Origin: an uncultured Anderseniella sp.
GTDB taxonomy: Bacteria > Pseudomonadota > Alphaproteobacteria > Rhizobiales > Aestuariivirgaceae
NCBI GenBank assembly: GCA_947488295.1
Contig: CANKYU010000007.1
Coordinates: forward strand, 1-64,000
Direction: 5' to 3'
DNA: 64,000 nt
The notes beneath the pieces were generated by a model, which made no database searches, was not told the origin of the DNA, and was given only the letters and a program-made list of their open reading frames with translations. Each line of letters opens with the position of its first letter. The first letter of the stretch is position 1. Made by a program: the position numbers and the translations under genes. Shown here piece after piece: positions 17,096 through 25,710 of the stretch.

Positions 17096-17650
17096 TTGAC
17101 AACCGGACATGTATTCATAGCGGTGAGCCTGGATGGTTTTATCGCCAGGGCAGACGGCGGTCTCGACTGGCTGATGAAACAGCAAACTGCCGGTGAAGAT
17201 CACGGCTATGATAACTTCATGGCATCGGTTGACGGCCTCATCATGGGGCGGGGTTCGTTTGAAAAAGTCCTGAGCTTTGATGACTGGCCCTACCACAAGC
17301 CGGTTGTCGTCATGAGCCGGACATTGAACGATGCAGACATACCCGGCCAACTGCGCGACCAGGTGCAGATATCGGACCTTGGACCGGTGGAACTCATGCG
17401 CGAACTCGCCGACAGGGGCTGGGCGCGCGCCTATATTGACGGCGGCAAGGTCATCCAGTCTTTTCTGCGCGCCGGACTGGTCTCGGACGTCACGCTGACC
17501 CACATACCCATCCTGATCGGAACAGGGTTGCCACTGTTTGGCGGACTGGATCGCGATATAGACCTGGACCATCTCGAAACCAGATCGTTTCCCTCCGGCC
17601 TGGTCAGCTCGACATACCGGATACGCCGGACCGGCGAGCGGACGACATAA
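17096..17650 (+). CDS. dihydrofolate reductase family (RibD C-terminal domain) protein
   Basis: A 184-residue NADPH-binding fold protein. The N-terminus GHVFIAVSLDGFIARADGG, LIMGRGSFEKVL and the C-terminal AYIDGGKVIQSFLRAGLVSDV match the RibD_C/YyaP-type family, not classical FolA. The start is a TTG at 17096, chosen because the family N-terminus begins at once; no ATG is available. It lies 30 bp behind ornithine cyclodeaminase and may be cotranscribed, but no link to arginine breakdown is apparent. Confidence 0.87.
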   Translation: MTTGHVFIAVSLDGFIARADGGLDWLMKQQTAGEDHGYDNFMASVDGLIMGRGSFEKVLSFDDWPYHKPVVVMSRTLNDADIPGQLRDQVQISDLGPVELMRELADRGWARAYIDGGKVIQSFLRAGLVSDVTLTHIPILIGTGLPLFGGLDRDIDLDHLETRSFPSGLVSSTYRIRRTGERTT

Positions 17651-17779
17651 CGGACATCCGCTGAAAAGGCAGCGGCAGATCTTAACGACACAAAAACCTC
17701 ACCCTTGTCATGCAGCAGACTTGCTTTACTGTCATAAACTATACCTGTTCGCGCTTCGTTTCGATTGGATGGTCACCGC

Positions 17780-19600
17780 ATGTCAAAAAGCCCAGCACCC
17801 CAGGACCCTGCCGGCTTTCACCTGCCTGACCCCATCCAGCTTATGGATAATCTGTCCAAGGCGCTGCAGATCGGTTCGGCAATTGCACAGCGCATGGCGG
17901 AGCAGAAGCAGGAAGACGCCGGCACTGTGGACGGAGAAGCGCTTAAGCCCATTGAACCGGTATTGAAGACATTTACCGAAATCGCCCAGTCCTATGCACA
18001 ACACCCTGAGCGCTGGGCCGAGGCAAGTTTCCAGCTCTGGCAGGGATATACCCAGCTCTGGCAAAATTCCTGGGCACGCATGATGGGCGAACATCCCGAC
18101 CCGGTTGCAACGCCGGAGCGAGGCGACAAGCGCTTCAAGGACCCCGACTGGTCGCGCAACCAGGTGTTTGATTTCTTCAAACAGGCATACCTGCTGACCG
18201 CCAAATGGGCACATGAAACCATCGCCAACTCCGCAGACACCGACGAAGCGACCCGGCACAAGGCGAACTTCTATTTCGACCAGATCGCCAATGCCCTGTC
18301 GCCGTCGAATTTCGCCGTCACCAACCCGGAAGTGCTTAAACAGACGCTCGCCTCAAACGGTCAGAACCTGCTCGACGGCATGAAAAACCTCGCCCGCGAC
18401 CTGGAGGCAGGCCAGGGATCGCTGCGTATCAAGCAGACCGACATGAGCGCCTTTGCGCTGGGTGAAAACATGGCGCTTTCACCCGGCCACGTGGTGTTTC
18501 AGAACGATCTCATGCAGCTCATCCAGTATGCGCCCGCCACTGAGAAGGTGCACAAGACACCGCTGCTTATCGTACCGCCGTGGATCAACAAGTTCTACAT
18601 TCTCGATCTCAATCCGAAAAAATCCTTCATCCGCTGGTGTGTGGAACAGGGCCTGACCGTATTCGTCATCTCGTGGGTCAATCCGGATGCGAAGCTCGCT
18701 GAAAAGGGCTTCGCCGATTACATGCATGGCGGCATTCTCGAGGCCATCAACCAGATCCAGCGGCAGATCGGCGAAAAGCAGCGGGTCAATGCCATCGGGT
18801 ACTGCATTGGCGGCACGCTGCTTGCCTCGACGCTCGGTTACATGGCGGCACGCAACGATGAGCGCATCAAGTCGGCAACTTTCTTCACGACCCAGGTGGA
18901 TTTCACCTATGCGGGTGACCTGAAAGTATTTGCCGATGAAGAGCAGATATCCCTTACCGAAGAACGCATGGCAAAGGACGGGTTCCTTGACGGCAAGGAA
19001 ATGTCCAATGCTTTCAACTTGTTACGCTCGAACGACCTGATTTGGTCGTATGTGGTGAACAATTATCTCAAGGGCAAGGATCCGATGCCCTTTGATCTTC
19101 TGTACTGGAATGCCGACCCGACCCGCATGCCGGCCGCCACCCATTCGTTCTATTTGCGCGAGTGCTATCTCTACAATCATCTCAGCCAGGGCAAGATGAC
19201 CCTCGACCAGGTGCGTATCGACCTGAGCAAGGTCAAGATCCCGGTCTACAACCTGGCTGCGCGCGAAGACCATATCGCGCCGCTGCAGTCGGTGTTCAAG
19301 ATCGGAGAGATACTCGGCGGTGACACGCAGCTTGTGGTGGCCGGTTCCGGCCATATCGCCGGTGTGGTGAACCCGCCGGAAGGCGGCAAGTACCAGTACT
19401 GGACCAACGGCAAGGGAGCCGAAACGGTCGAAAAATGGCTGGCGAAGGCCGAAGAACACCCCGGATCATGGTGGCCGCACTGGATGGAGTGGCTGTCCGA
19501 CAGGTCAGGTAAAATGGTGCCGGCTCGCGATCCGGAACTCGGAAAGCTGCAACCCATTGAACCGGCACCGGGTTCCTATGTGAAGGTCAAGGGGAACTAG
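17780..19600 (+). CDS. phaC: class I poly(R)-hydroxyalkanoate synthase
   Basis: A 606-residue enzyme polymerising (R)-3-hydroxyacyl-CoA at the surface of PHA granules. The lipase-like box GYCIGG places the catalytic nucleophile at Cys342; the general acid/base residues are in AAREDHIAP and GSGHIAGVVNPP. Length and the single-subunit architecture fit class I (short-chain substrates). The frame also opens at a TTG at 17765, but ATG 17780 is taken. No phaAB or phasin gene is adjacent. Confidence 0.96.
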   Translation: MSKSPAPQDPAGFHLPDPIQLMDNLSKALQIGSAIAQRMAEQKQEDAGTVDGEALKPIEPVLKTFTEIAQSYAQHPERWAEASFQLWQGYTQLWQNSWARMMGEHPDPVATPERGDKRFKDPDWSRNQVFDFFKQAYLLTAKWAHETIANSADTDEATRHKANFYFDQIANALSPSNFAVTNPEVLKQTLASNGQNLLDGMKNLARDLEAGQGSLRIKQTDMSAFALGENMALSPGHVVFQNDLMQLIQYAPATEKVHKTPLLIVPPWINKFYILDLNPKKSFIRWCVEQGLTVFVISWVNPDAKLAEKGFADYMHGGILEAINQIQRQIGEKQRVNAIGYCIGGTLLASTLGYMAARNDERIKSATFFTTQVDFTYAGDLKVFADEEQISLTEERMAKDGFLDGKEMSNAFNLLRSNDLIWSYVVNNYLKGKDPMPFDLLYWNADPTRMPAATHSFYLRECYLYNHLSQGKMTLDQVRIDLSKVKIPVYNLAAREDHIAPLQSVFKIGEILGGDTQLVVAGSGHIAGVVNPPEGGKYQYWTNGKGAETVEKWLAKAEEHPGSWWPHWMEWLSDRSGKMVPARDPELGKLQPIEPAPGSYVKVKGN

Positions 19601-19989
19601 AGAATTCCCTCTTCAGCTGCTTCCACTGAAATCCCCATCCTGTCGAGGCCATCTTCCAGATAGTCGGCCAGCAGGGGCACACCCAGCAGGTAGTCCTCGG
19701 TCTTGTTGACCCGTTCGGAGCGGGCGGTGTCCAGAGCCTCCTGTATATCGTCCGGCTCATAGGTGCCGCGTCCAATCCACATCAGCGCCACCAGCGCCAC
19801 CTGCTCATCAACGTTCATGTCGTCAATGAAACCACGCAGTTCAGCTTCGGTGGGGTCATCGCGGCGGGCCTCCAGGACGCTGTCGGAATCCGCCTCGTCA
19901 CCGTCACCATCCCAGGCAGCAACCTTGCCGTCCAGTTCGCGGGCCCGCACGATGACGTGGGCCACCTTTTTCGGGGAAATATCGAGCAT
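19597..19989 (-). CDS. DUF3775 domain protein
   Basis: A 130-residue acidic protein beginning MLDISPKKVAHVIVRARELD, with the conserved LRGFIDDMNVDEQVALVALMWIGRG. This family is common in Alphaproteobacteria and has no assigned function. The start at 19989 is supported by AGGAGGA just upstream; the longer frame to 20118 lacks such a site. Its 3' end overlaps the phaC stop by 4 bp in convergent orientation. Confidence 0.85.
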   Translation of the reverse strand: MLDISPKKVAHVIVRARELDGKVAAWDGDGDEADSDSVLEARRDDPTEAELRGFIDDMNVDEQVALVALMWIGRGTYEPDDIQEALDTARSERVNKTEDYLLGVPLLADYLEDGLDRMGISVEAAEEGIL

Positions 19990-20123
19990 GGGCGTGTCCT
20001 CCTGAAGTGTGCCGCAGCACAAGTGATGGACGCCAGATTGCGCGATGCCTGATTTTGCGTCGTTGATCCATCTCAAAGCCTGCGGATTTGAGGTTTTGAA
20101 GACGGTCGCGCCTGGCAACAGGA

Positions 20124-21281
20124 CTATTTTTCCGATTTGGCCAGCTGATGCAGGCCGCGGGCGCGGCGGTCAAGCCACCAGCCATATTGTTCGGGCCATT
20201 GGGCAAATTCCAGGTCAACACCCATGGCCCGGGCCTGATGGCGGGGCCAGAACGGGTCATTGATAGCCTCGCGCGCAATGGCGATCAGGTCCGCCTGGCC
20301 GTTCTGCAAAATATCCTCGGCCTGGGGTCCGTCCAGTATCAGCCCGACCGCCATGGTCTGGATTTCGGCCTCACGCCTGATCCGTTCGGCGTACGGTACC
20401 TGGAATCCCGGGCCACGATAACCGGTTGAGGCAGTGGCACCCGCCGCAGCGTTACCGCCCGAAGAGCAATCGATGACGTCCACACCGGCGGCCTTCAGGG
20501 CTTTGGCCAGCACCACAGAGTCCTCAATATCCCAGCCGCCTTCAAACCCGTCCACGGAGGAAATGCGCACAAACAGCGGTTTGGCATCCGGCCACACCGG
20601 ACGCACGGCCTCGGTAACTTCAAGCACAAACCGCATGCGGTTTTCGCGGCTGCCGCCGTATTCATCGGTACGCACATTGGACAACGGTGACAGGAACTGC
20701 TGCAGCAGATAGCCATGCGCGGCATGCAGCTCCAGAATGTCCATGCCGATGTGATCGGCACGTCTGGCTGCGGCAACAAAATCCGCGGTGACCTGCGCAA
20801 TGTCTGCCCTGGTCATTTCGTGCGGCACCAGCCAGCCCTTCCCGGCAGGCAGCGGACTTGGACCAATGACCCGCCAGGCGGTCTCGCCGCGCGCCGCATC
20901 GGTTTCATCCAGCGCGCCATTGCCGTGCCATGGGCGCTGGATGCACGCCTTGCGGCCGGCATGGCCAATCTGGATACCCGGCACCACACCCTGCGCCTTG
21001 ATGAAATCGACAATACCGCGCATGGCATCGGCATGGGCATCCGACCAGATGCCGAGATCGCCATGGGTGATGCGGCCGATATCCTGTACGGCACTGGCTT
21101 CCAGAATAATCGCACCGGGCCGGCCCAGGGCATACTTCGAGTAGTTGGCGAAATGCCAGTCGGCAAACAGGCCGTCTTGCGCGGAATACTGACACATGGG
21201 CGCAATGACCACACGGTTGTCGAGCGTGACCTGCTTGATTGTGCAGGACGAAAACAGCTTAGGGTCAGGACCCGCCGTCAC
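20124..21281 (-). CDS. NADH:flavin oxidoreductase, Old Yellow Enzyme family (YqjM type)
   Basis: A 385-residue FMN-binding TIM barrel reducing activated C=C bonds. YqjM-class features are the cysteine in APMCQYSA, GIQIGHAGRKA (the HxGR substrate region) and ELHAAHGYLLQQFLSP followed by TDEYGGSRENR. The start overlaps the argC stop (4 bp), so the two are translationally coupled. A biosynthetic link to arginine is not evident; it may act in electrophile detoxification. Confidence 0.92.
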   Translation of the reverse strand: MTAGPDPKLFSSCTIKQVTLDNRVVIAPMCQYSAQDGLFADWHFANYSKYALGRPGAIILEASAVQDIGRITHGDLGIWSDAHADAMRGIVDFIKAQGVVPGIQIGHAGRKACIQRPWHGNGALDETDAARGETAWRVIGPSPLPAGKGWLVPHEMTRADIAQVTADFVAAARRADHIGMDILELHAAHGYLLQQFLSPLSNVRTDEYGGSRENRMRFVLEVTEAVRPVWPDAKPLFVRISSVDGFEGGWDIEDSVVLAKALKAAGVDVIDCSSGGNAAAGATASTGYRGPGFQVPYAERIRREAEIQTMAVGLILDGPQAEDILQNGQADLIAIAREAINDPFWPRHQARAMGVDLEFAQWPEQYGWWLDRRARGLHQLAKSEK

Positions 21282-22327
21282 GGGAACAGAGTTACCTGTT
21301 CAAGGCCGGTTGCCTCCGGCAATCCGAACATCAGGTTGAAATTCTGCACCGCCTGACCGGCGGAACCCTTGACCAGATTGTCCAGTGTCGACAGCAGCAC
21401 CACCCTGCCCTCGATCCGGTCGGGAACCACGCCCATCATCACCCGGTTGGAGCCGCGCACCAGCTGTGTTGCGGGCATCACGCCGTCCGGTGCCATATTG
21501 ACAAACGGCTCGTTGTCATAGCGTCCGGCTAGCAGTTGCTGGCAGTCATCCGCGGTTTTGCCCGGAGCGAGCCTGGCATAGGCGGTGATGAATTCCCCGC
21601 GGCTCATCGGCACCAGATGCGGTGTGAAGTTCACAATCACATCCTTACCTGCAGCAATCGACAGTTCCTGCTCGATTTCGGGCGCATGCCGATGCTTGCC
21701 TATTGAATACGGCCCCATGCCTTCGCCCGCCTCGCAAAACAGCGTGTTCTGCTTCAGCGCACGCCCCGCGCCGGACACACCGGACTTGGCGTCGATCACC
21801 AGGTCAGATGCATCAATCAGCCCGCCTGCCACCAGCGGCAGCAGCAGCATCAGCACTGCGGTCGGATAACATCCGGGGCAGGCAACCAGCCGGGCAGCGG
21901 CGATCTGGTCACGATAGTGTTCGGTCAGTCCGTAGACGGCATCTGCCTGCAGATCGAGCGCGGCGTGCTCGTTGCCATACCATTGCCTGTAGGTTTCCGG
22001 ATCGCGCAGCCGGAAGTCAGCCGACATGTCTACGATCTTGAGATGTTCAGGCAACGCCTTGATGACCTGCTGGCTTGTGGCATGCGGCAAGCCGCAGAAC
22101 GCGGCATCAACGCTCGACCAGTCGACCTCGTCATTGGTTACAAGACCGGGCAGGCCCAGGCCACTGAGATGAGGGAACACCGCTTCCATCGGCTTTCCAG
22201 CATGCGAGTTGGCCGTCAGCGCCACGATTTCCATATTCGGATGAGCATAGGCCAGTCGCACGAGATCAGCGCCGGTATAGCCTGATGCTCCGATAACCGC
22301 CACGCGGATTTTCCGTGCGCTGCTCAT
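21278..22327 (-). CDS. argC: N-acetyl-gamma-glutamyl-phosphate reductase
   Basis: A 349-residue NADPH-dependent enzyme of arginine biosynthesis. The Rossmann motif VAVIGASGYTGADLVRL is at the N-terminus and the catalytic cysteine lies in ACPGCYPTAV near residue 150; the C-terminal GAAGQAVQN equivalent reads GSAGQAVQN. The start is set at 22327 (MSSARKIRV); the frame is open to 22711 but that extension has no family similarity and overlaps the divergent phosphotransferase. It is followed by the OYE gene. Confidence 0.95.
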   Translation of the reverse strand: MSSARKIRVAVIGASGYTGADLVRLAYAHPNMEIVALTANSHAGKPMEAVFPHLSGLGLPGLVTNDEVDWSSVDAAFCGLPHATSQQVIKALPEHLKIVDMSADFRLRDPETYRQWYGNEHAALDLQADAVYGLTEHYRDQIAAARLVACPGCYPTAVLMLLLPLVAGGLIDASDLVIDAKSGVSGAGRALKQNTLFCEAGEGMGPYSIGKHRHAPEIEQELSIAAGKDVIVNFTPHLVPMSRGEFITAYARLAPGKTADDCQQLLAGRYDNEPFVNMAPDGVMPATQLVRGSNRVMMGVVPDRIEGRVVLLSTLDNLVKGSAGQAVQNFNLMFGLPEATGLEQVTLFP

Positions 22328-22533
22328 GTTGAAAACTCCATGGACAAAAAACCTTGCCTGCAATAACCGGTTCATTGGTTTGCGTAAAGCCGGTATGTCA
22401 CATAGACAGTTCCGGCCCACTGCGTGTCCAGCCAGTTGGGTCGCTGTTTTGGGCTTGTGCAGATCACGTATTGCGTGACGCAAACAGGAGCCCGACTGTC
22501 GCGGCAACATAAAACTCAGGGTCGTTTGCAAGC

Positions 22534-23577
22534 ATGAGATTTCACGAAATGACAGCGCAAGCGGTCCGGGTTCAACTGAGCAGGCTGGGCGCCGCAGACC
22601 CGGCACTGCCCGCCGATCTGCTTGTTTCGGGACCCGTGCATGCAAATCCGCACAATGGCGGTCCACATCCGGCCACGAAGATATTCCGCGGAAGCAGTCC
22701 GTCATTGCCATATGGCCTGGCGATCAAGGCTGTCGACACGAGTTCGAAACCCGATGCCGGTTTGTGGTTTGAACGTGAAGCCGGAGTCTTAAGACAACTT
22801 GATGAAGATCAGTGCCGTGACTATCCCGGATTGACAGCCCGCCTGCATGTTGCAGATATCGCCAGCGGTCTGATGGTGACGGAATGGCTTGAGGGCCGAA
22901 ACCTTCGCAAGCATTTCTACCTGAACATGTTCCGCGAGCAGCAACGCAATAAAGGCATTACGGCCGCCGGCAAATGGCTCTCGCGGCTTCACGATACCTG
23001 GGGACGTGAAACCGCCGTGTTCGATACTTCAGGGTTCGTGCAAGACATACACACCAGGATCCTGGCAAACTCCGGAGACAGGAAGGACAGGCATCTGAAG
23101 TACCTGGAAGTGCTGCAGGCTGCGGCTTCAAAGCTGGCTGACGAACCAGGTGTGGTCAGTCTTCAGCACGGCGACTTCAGTCCGAACAACCTGGTTATCG
23201 CCAATGATCAGATGGACCTGCGTTCGTTTGACTTTTCAAACCCTGCGCCAGCTCCGGTCGAGATCGACATGGCGCATTTTCTACTCAACAGGACCGTCAA
23301 GCTGGGAACCAGTTTAAGGTCCGGGTCCCCGTCCGGCCCCTGGCAGGAAATTCCCCAGTGGCAGGCATTTTCACTCGGGTATTTCGGTGTTGCAGACCAT
23401 CCACCGGGGCGCCGGCTTTCCTGGTACGCACTGAGGACGCTGCTGGCCAGGGCGCCGTTTCTCAACCTGTTCTCGCAGGACAGGTCACGAAGCCGGATAG
23501 AACGATTTGACCGGCGCAGGGAACTGCGGCGGGTGGAAAGCCTGATTGAGGTTCTGGCGGAAGATGTGGGCTGCTGA
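22534..23577 (+). CDS. phosphotransferase-fold (APH/choline kinase-like) protein
   Basis: A 347-residue protein with the kinase catalytic loop HGDFSPNN near residue 211 (HxD...N, Brenner-type) and a metal-binding Asp about 20 residues later in SFDFSNPAP. An N-terminal lobe lysine is plausible in LAIKAVD. The family phosphorylates small molecules or lipid-linked groups in the cytoplasm; the substrate is unknown. It is divergent from argC by 206 bp and is followed by a hairpin at 23586-23611. Confidence 0.75.
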   Translation: MRFHEMTAQAVRVQLSRLGAADPALPADLLVSGPVHANPHNGGPHPATKIFRGSSPSLPYGLAIKAVDTSSKPDAGLWFEREAGVLRQLDEDQCRDYPGLTARLHVADIASGLMVTEWLEGRNLRKHFYLNMFREQQRNKGITAAGKWLSRLHDTWGRETAVFDTSGFVQDIHTRILANSGDRKDRHLKYLEVLQAAASKLADEPGVVSLQHGDFSPNNLVIANDQMDLRSFDFSNPAPAPVEIDMAHFLLNRTVKLGTSLRSGSPSGPWQEIPQWQAFSLGYFGVADHPPGRRLSWYALRTLLARAPFLNLFSQDRSRSRIERFDRRRELRRVESLIEVLAEDVGC

Positions 23578-23585
23578 CAGCAAAA

Positions 23586-23611
23586 CCCCACCGGAAAGAA
23601 TTCCGATGGGG
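23586..23611 (-). terminator. hairpin terminator between convergent genes
   Basis: CCCCA-C-CGGAA, loop AGAA, TTCCG-A-TGGGG forms a stem with one mismatch. In the leftward direction it is followed by TTTTG, so it probably ends transcription from the EF-hand gene; it may also act on the convergent phosphotransferase gene. Confidence 0.65.
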
Positions 23612-23727
23612 TCATTGGCTTGCGGGGAGGCATGGCAATCGTTTACCTGCCGGAAAAATTCAACAGACACTGATGAGCATTTCCGGTGACCTGATCACCT
23701 TGCAAACATGCCCCGATGCGGACTGAC

Positions 23728-23946
23728 TTAGCCCTGGATTGCGGCCCATTCGTCTGCACTCAGTTCACCGTTCTGGTCACCATCAGCGGCCTTGAATGCG
23801 TCTTCAGCCATATCAGGCATGGCAGCTTTGGCTTCTTCCATGGATACTGAACCGTTCTGGTCAGCGTCTACAGCGGTGAAGTCAGCTGCAAGTGCAGCGG
23901 TTGAAGCGAAACCTGTTGCAAGTACGATTGCGAGAAACTTTTTCAT
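23728..23946 (-). CDS. secreted two-EF-hand protein
   Basis: A 72-residue protein with a signal peptide (MKKFLAIVLATGFASTAALA, cleavage near residue 20-21) and two canonical calcium-binding loops: DADQNGSVSMEE at 27-38 and DGDQNGELSADE at 55-66, each with acidic residues at positions 1, 3 and 12 and Gly at 6. It likely binds calcium in the periplasm. The start at 23946 is the first codon of the signal peptide; an upstream extension to 24078 is not credible. Confidence 0.85.
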   Translation of the reverse strand: MKKFLAIVLATGFASTAALAADFTAVDADQNGSVSMEEAKAAMPDMAEDAFKAADGDQNGELSADEWAAIQG

Positions 23947-24405
23947 TTTTAATTCTCCAGTTAGACTTTTGTCCCGATCTGCCTGACTTGTCTCAAAGAG
24001 CTGCCTGCAGGATCGTTCGGCTGCCGTCCACGAGGAGGAAAGTGACTTGCCAATGCGGCGGTGGAAAGCAGGCCGCAAGGAAATGTCAGGGCTAATTTGT
24101 GATGGTCAGGGCCAATTTGTGATGGAATGTGACCGGTTATCTATGGTCGCATATGGACGAAGCACAAGCTGCATACGTCCACATAATCGGCGGAAAACAC
24201 CGGAAACCAAGCCAGAGTGGCATGGGTGTCACAGATGAAGCACCAGGCGGCAGCTGGTTGGTGGCAGACAATGGTGCGTGGTCAACGCGATGCAATGCAC
24301 CCCTTACCCGGATCAGTATTCAGCTGGATAACCGCGTCGCACAGGGTTGTGGCTCGACATGCAACCTGCGCATCCGGCCTGACGGACCGCGACAAGCCGT
24401 AGAGG
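23947..24405. other. intergenic region without a supported gene
   Basis: No open frame in this 459-bp gap looks like a protein. The promoter of the EF-hand gene must lie at its left end. It contains the tandem 20-bp repeat at 24086-24125. Confidence 0.5.
24086..24125 (+). repeat. two tandem 20-bp repeats
   Basis: TCAGGGCTAATTTGTGATGG and TCAGGGCCAATTTGTGATGG lie back to back, differing at one base. A third partial match (AATGTGA) follows. Tandem subterminal repeats of this size are known at IS21-family ends, so this may be a remnant, but no transposase is present. Confidence 0.7.
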
Positions 24406-25014
24406 TCATAAGCCGTTCAGCGACACGTCTGCATGAACCACATTTACATCAACGAAAAACTCTTTCAGACCGGCCACGCGCGCAATACAAAGCCGGTGCC
24501 GTCCGTCCTCGACGGACATTCGTCCGTCTCGTCCAATGTTGATGATGGGCCGGTCAACGGGATCATCCCGGTACAGCCCAGATCTGAAGTCGGAGTGCAG
24601 CTTGTCGAGAAAGTCCAGGCGCTCGGCAACTTGGTCCCCGGTGCTGTAGCGCCTTATGGGATTGTTGTCTTGCCGGGCCACCATCCATTGATACCATCTG
24701 GTTGTCTGCCAGGCATCGCCGTCGTTAAAGTGAGCTTGCAGGGATCGATAGAACACATAGTTGTCAAAGGGAACCATGCCGCAGACATGGTCCTCAGCCG
24801 GTTCGTAGATTGAACACCAGAAAACCTCGCGATCTATCGTCTGGTCCCAGTCGCCGGCCAGTTCCCTGGTTTTCGGTCTGGCAAGTATTCTGTGTGAATC
24901 TCGAAACTCGGGATACTGGATATAGCCGACATTGCCCGGGTCCACGCTGATACGCCGGTAACGTCTTCGCACAATGGTTCTCAGCAACCGCAGTTTCTTG
25001 TTTTCCTGCACCAT
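24406..25014 (-). CDS. hypothetical protein with ParB/sulfiredoxin-like C-terminus
   Basis: A 202-residue protein of unknown function. The basic N-terminus (KLRLLRTIVRRRYRR) is followed by an aromatic-rich middle. The C-terminal stretch INIGRDGRMSVEDGRHRL and the following AGLKEFFVDVNVVHAD resemble the ParB/sulfiredoxin nucleotide-binding fold, in which GRHR is the signature. It starts 9 bp after the methyltransferase stop, as the last gene of a leftward glycosyltransferase-methyltransferase cassette, suggesting a role in modifying a surface glycan or lipid. No function is claimed. Confidence 0.7.
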   Translation of the reverse strand: MVQENKKLRLLRTIVRRRYRRISVDPGNVGYIQYPEFRDSHRILARPKTRELAGDWDQTIDREVFWCSIYEPAEDHVCGMVPFDNYVFYRSLQAHFNDGDAWQTTRWYQWMVARQDNNPIRRYSTGDQVAERLDFLDKLHSDFRSGLYRDDPVDRPIINIGRDGRMSVEDGRHRLCIARVAGLKEFFVDVNVVHADVSLNGL

Positions 25015-25023
25015 GGTGGCGGT

Positions 25024-25638
25024 TCACCCGGCTGTCTTTTCGGCATGGAAGAACAATCGGTGCGGCTCCGACTTGCTGTGCGCAAGGACCCTGGCAGCTG
25101 ACACCTGCCACCGGTCTCCAAGCTCTGAACGAAACACCTCCTGATGCCAGCGTTCCGCGTCATCAGTGTCGAAATCCGTAAATGACGGTGCCGGATTGCT
25201 CTGGTCCGTATAGCGGGCGCGCCGGGTGCTGCCTTCGATAAACAGGTGATCGGTTTTTTCACCGCACGCGCGCAACACCGCTCGCATGAATGCCTCGCCT
25301 TCAAAGGCGTAGATCCGATGCAGGACGCTCAGCAGCAGAATGGCGTCCCAGTGCACAGTCGACTCCACAAATTCCGGTGTCACCGAGGTTCGCATGTAAG
25401 CGGTGCCGGGGGCACTTCTGGCACAGGCGATCTGGTGTTCCTTTTCGAACTTTTCGGCACCCACGACAAAATGTCCTTCGGATGCAAGAAAATTGGAGGT
25501 CTCGCCAAGATTGGACCCGATATCCAGTATCCACGACTGCGGTTTGCGAATTCCTGACGCGATAAGCCGGTTGCGTTCCTCGAACGAAGAATGACGCGAA
25601 CCAAAATTGAGGTGCCGGCGGAATTTCGGAAGCTTCAT
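25024..25638 (-). CDS. class I SAM-dependent methyltransferase
   Basis: A 204-residue protein with a recognisable SAM-binding motif I (ILDIGSNLGETSNFL, residues about 37-51), an acidic residue at the end of strand 2 (VVGAEKF) and a motif IV-like WDAILLLSVLHRI. The acceptor is unknown. It sits between a capsule-type glycosyltransferase and a hypothetical gene, so a sugar or polysaccharide acceptor is the simplest idea. Confidence 0.78.
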   Translation of the reverse strand: MKLPKFRRHLNFGSRHSSFEERNRLIASGIRKPQSWILDIGSNLGETSNFLASEGHFVVGAEKFEKEHQIACARSAPGTAYMRTSVTPEFVESTVHWDAILLLSVLHRIYAFEGEAFMRAVLRACGEKTDHLFIEGSTRRARYTDQSNPAPSFTDFDTDDAERWHQEVFRSELGDRWQVSAARVLAHSKSEPHRLFFHAEKTAG

Positions 25639-25710
25639 ATTGTACAGTTACCTTGCAACGATTGGCGGAATGCGGACGTGGACGACTTATCTATGAACTG
25701 CGACACACAA

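Noticed and set aside
22328..22711. N-terminal extension of argC
   Set aside because: The frame stays open but the extra 128 residues have no family similarity and overlap the divergent phosphotransferase start.
24129..24542. Plus-strand open frame of 137 codons
   Set aside because: Basic, low-complexity translation that overlaps the better supported gene on the minus strand; no ribosome site.
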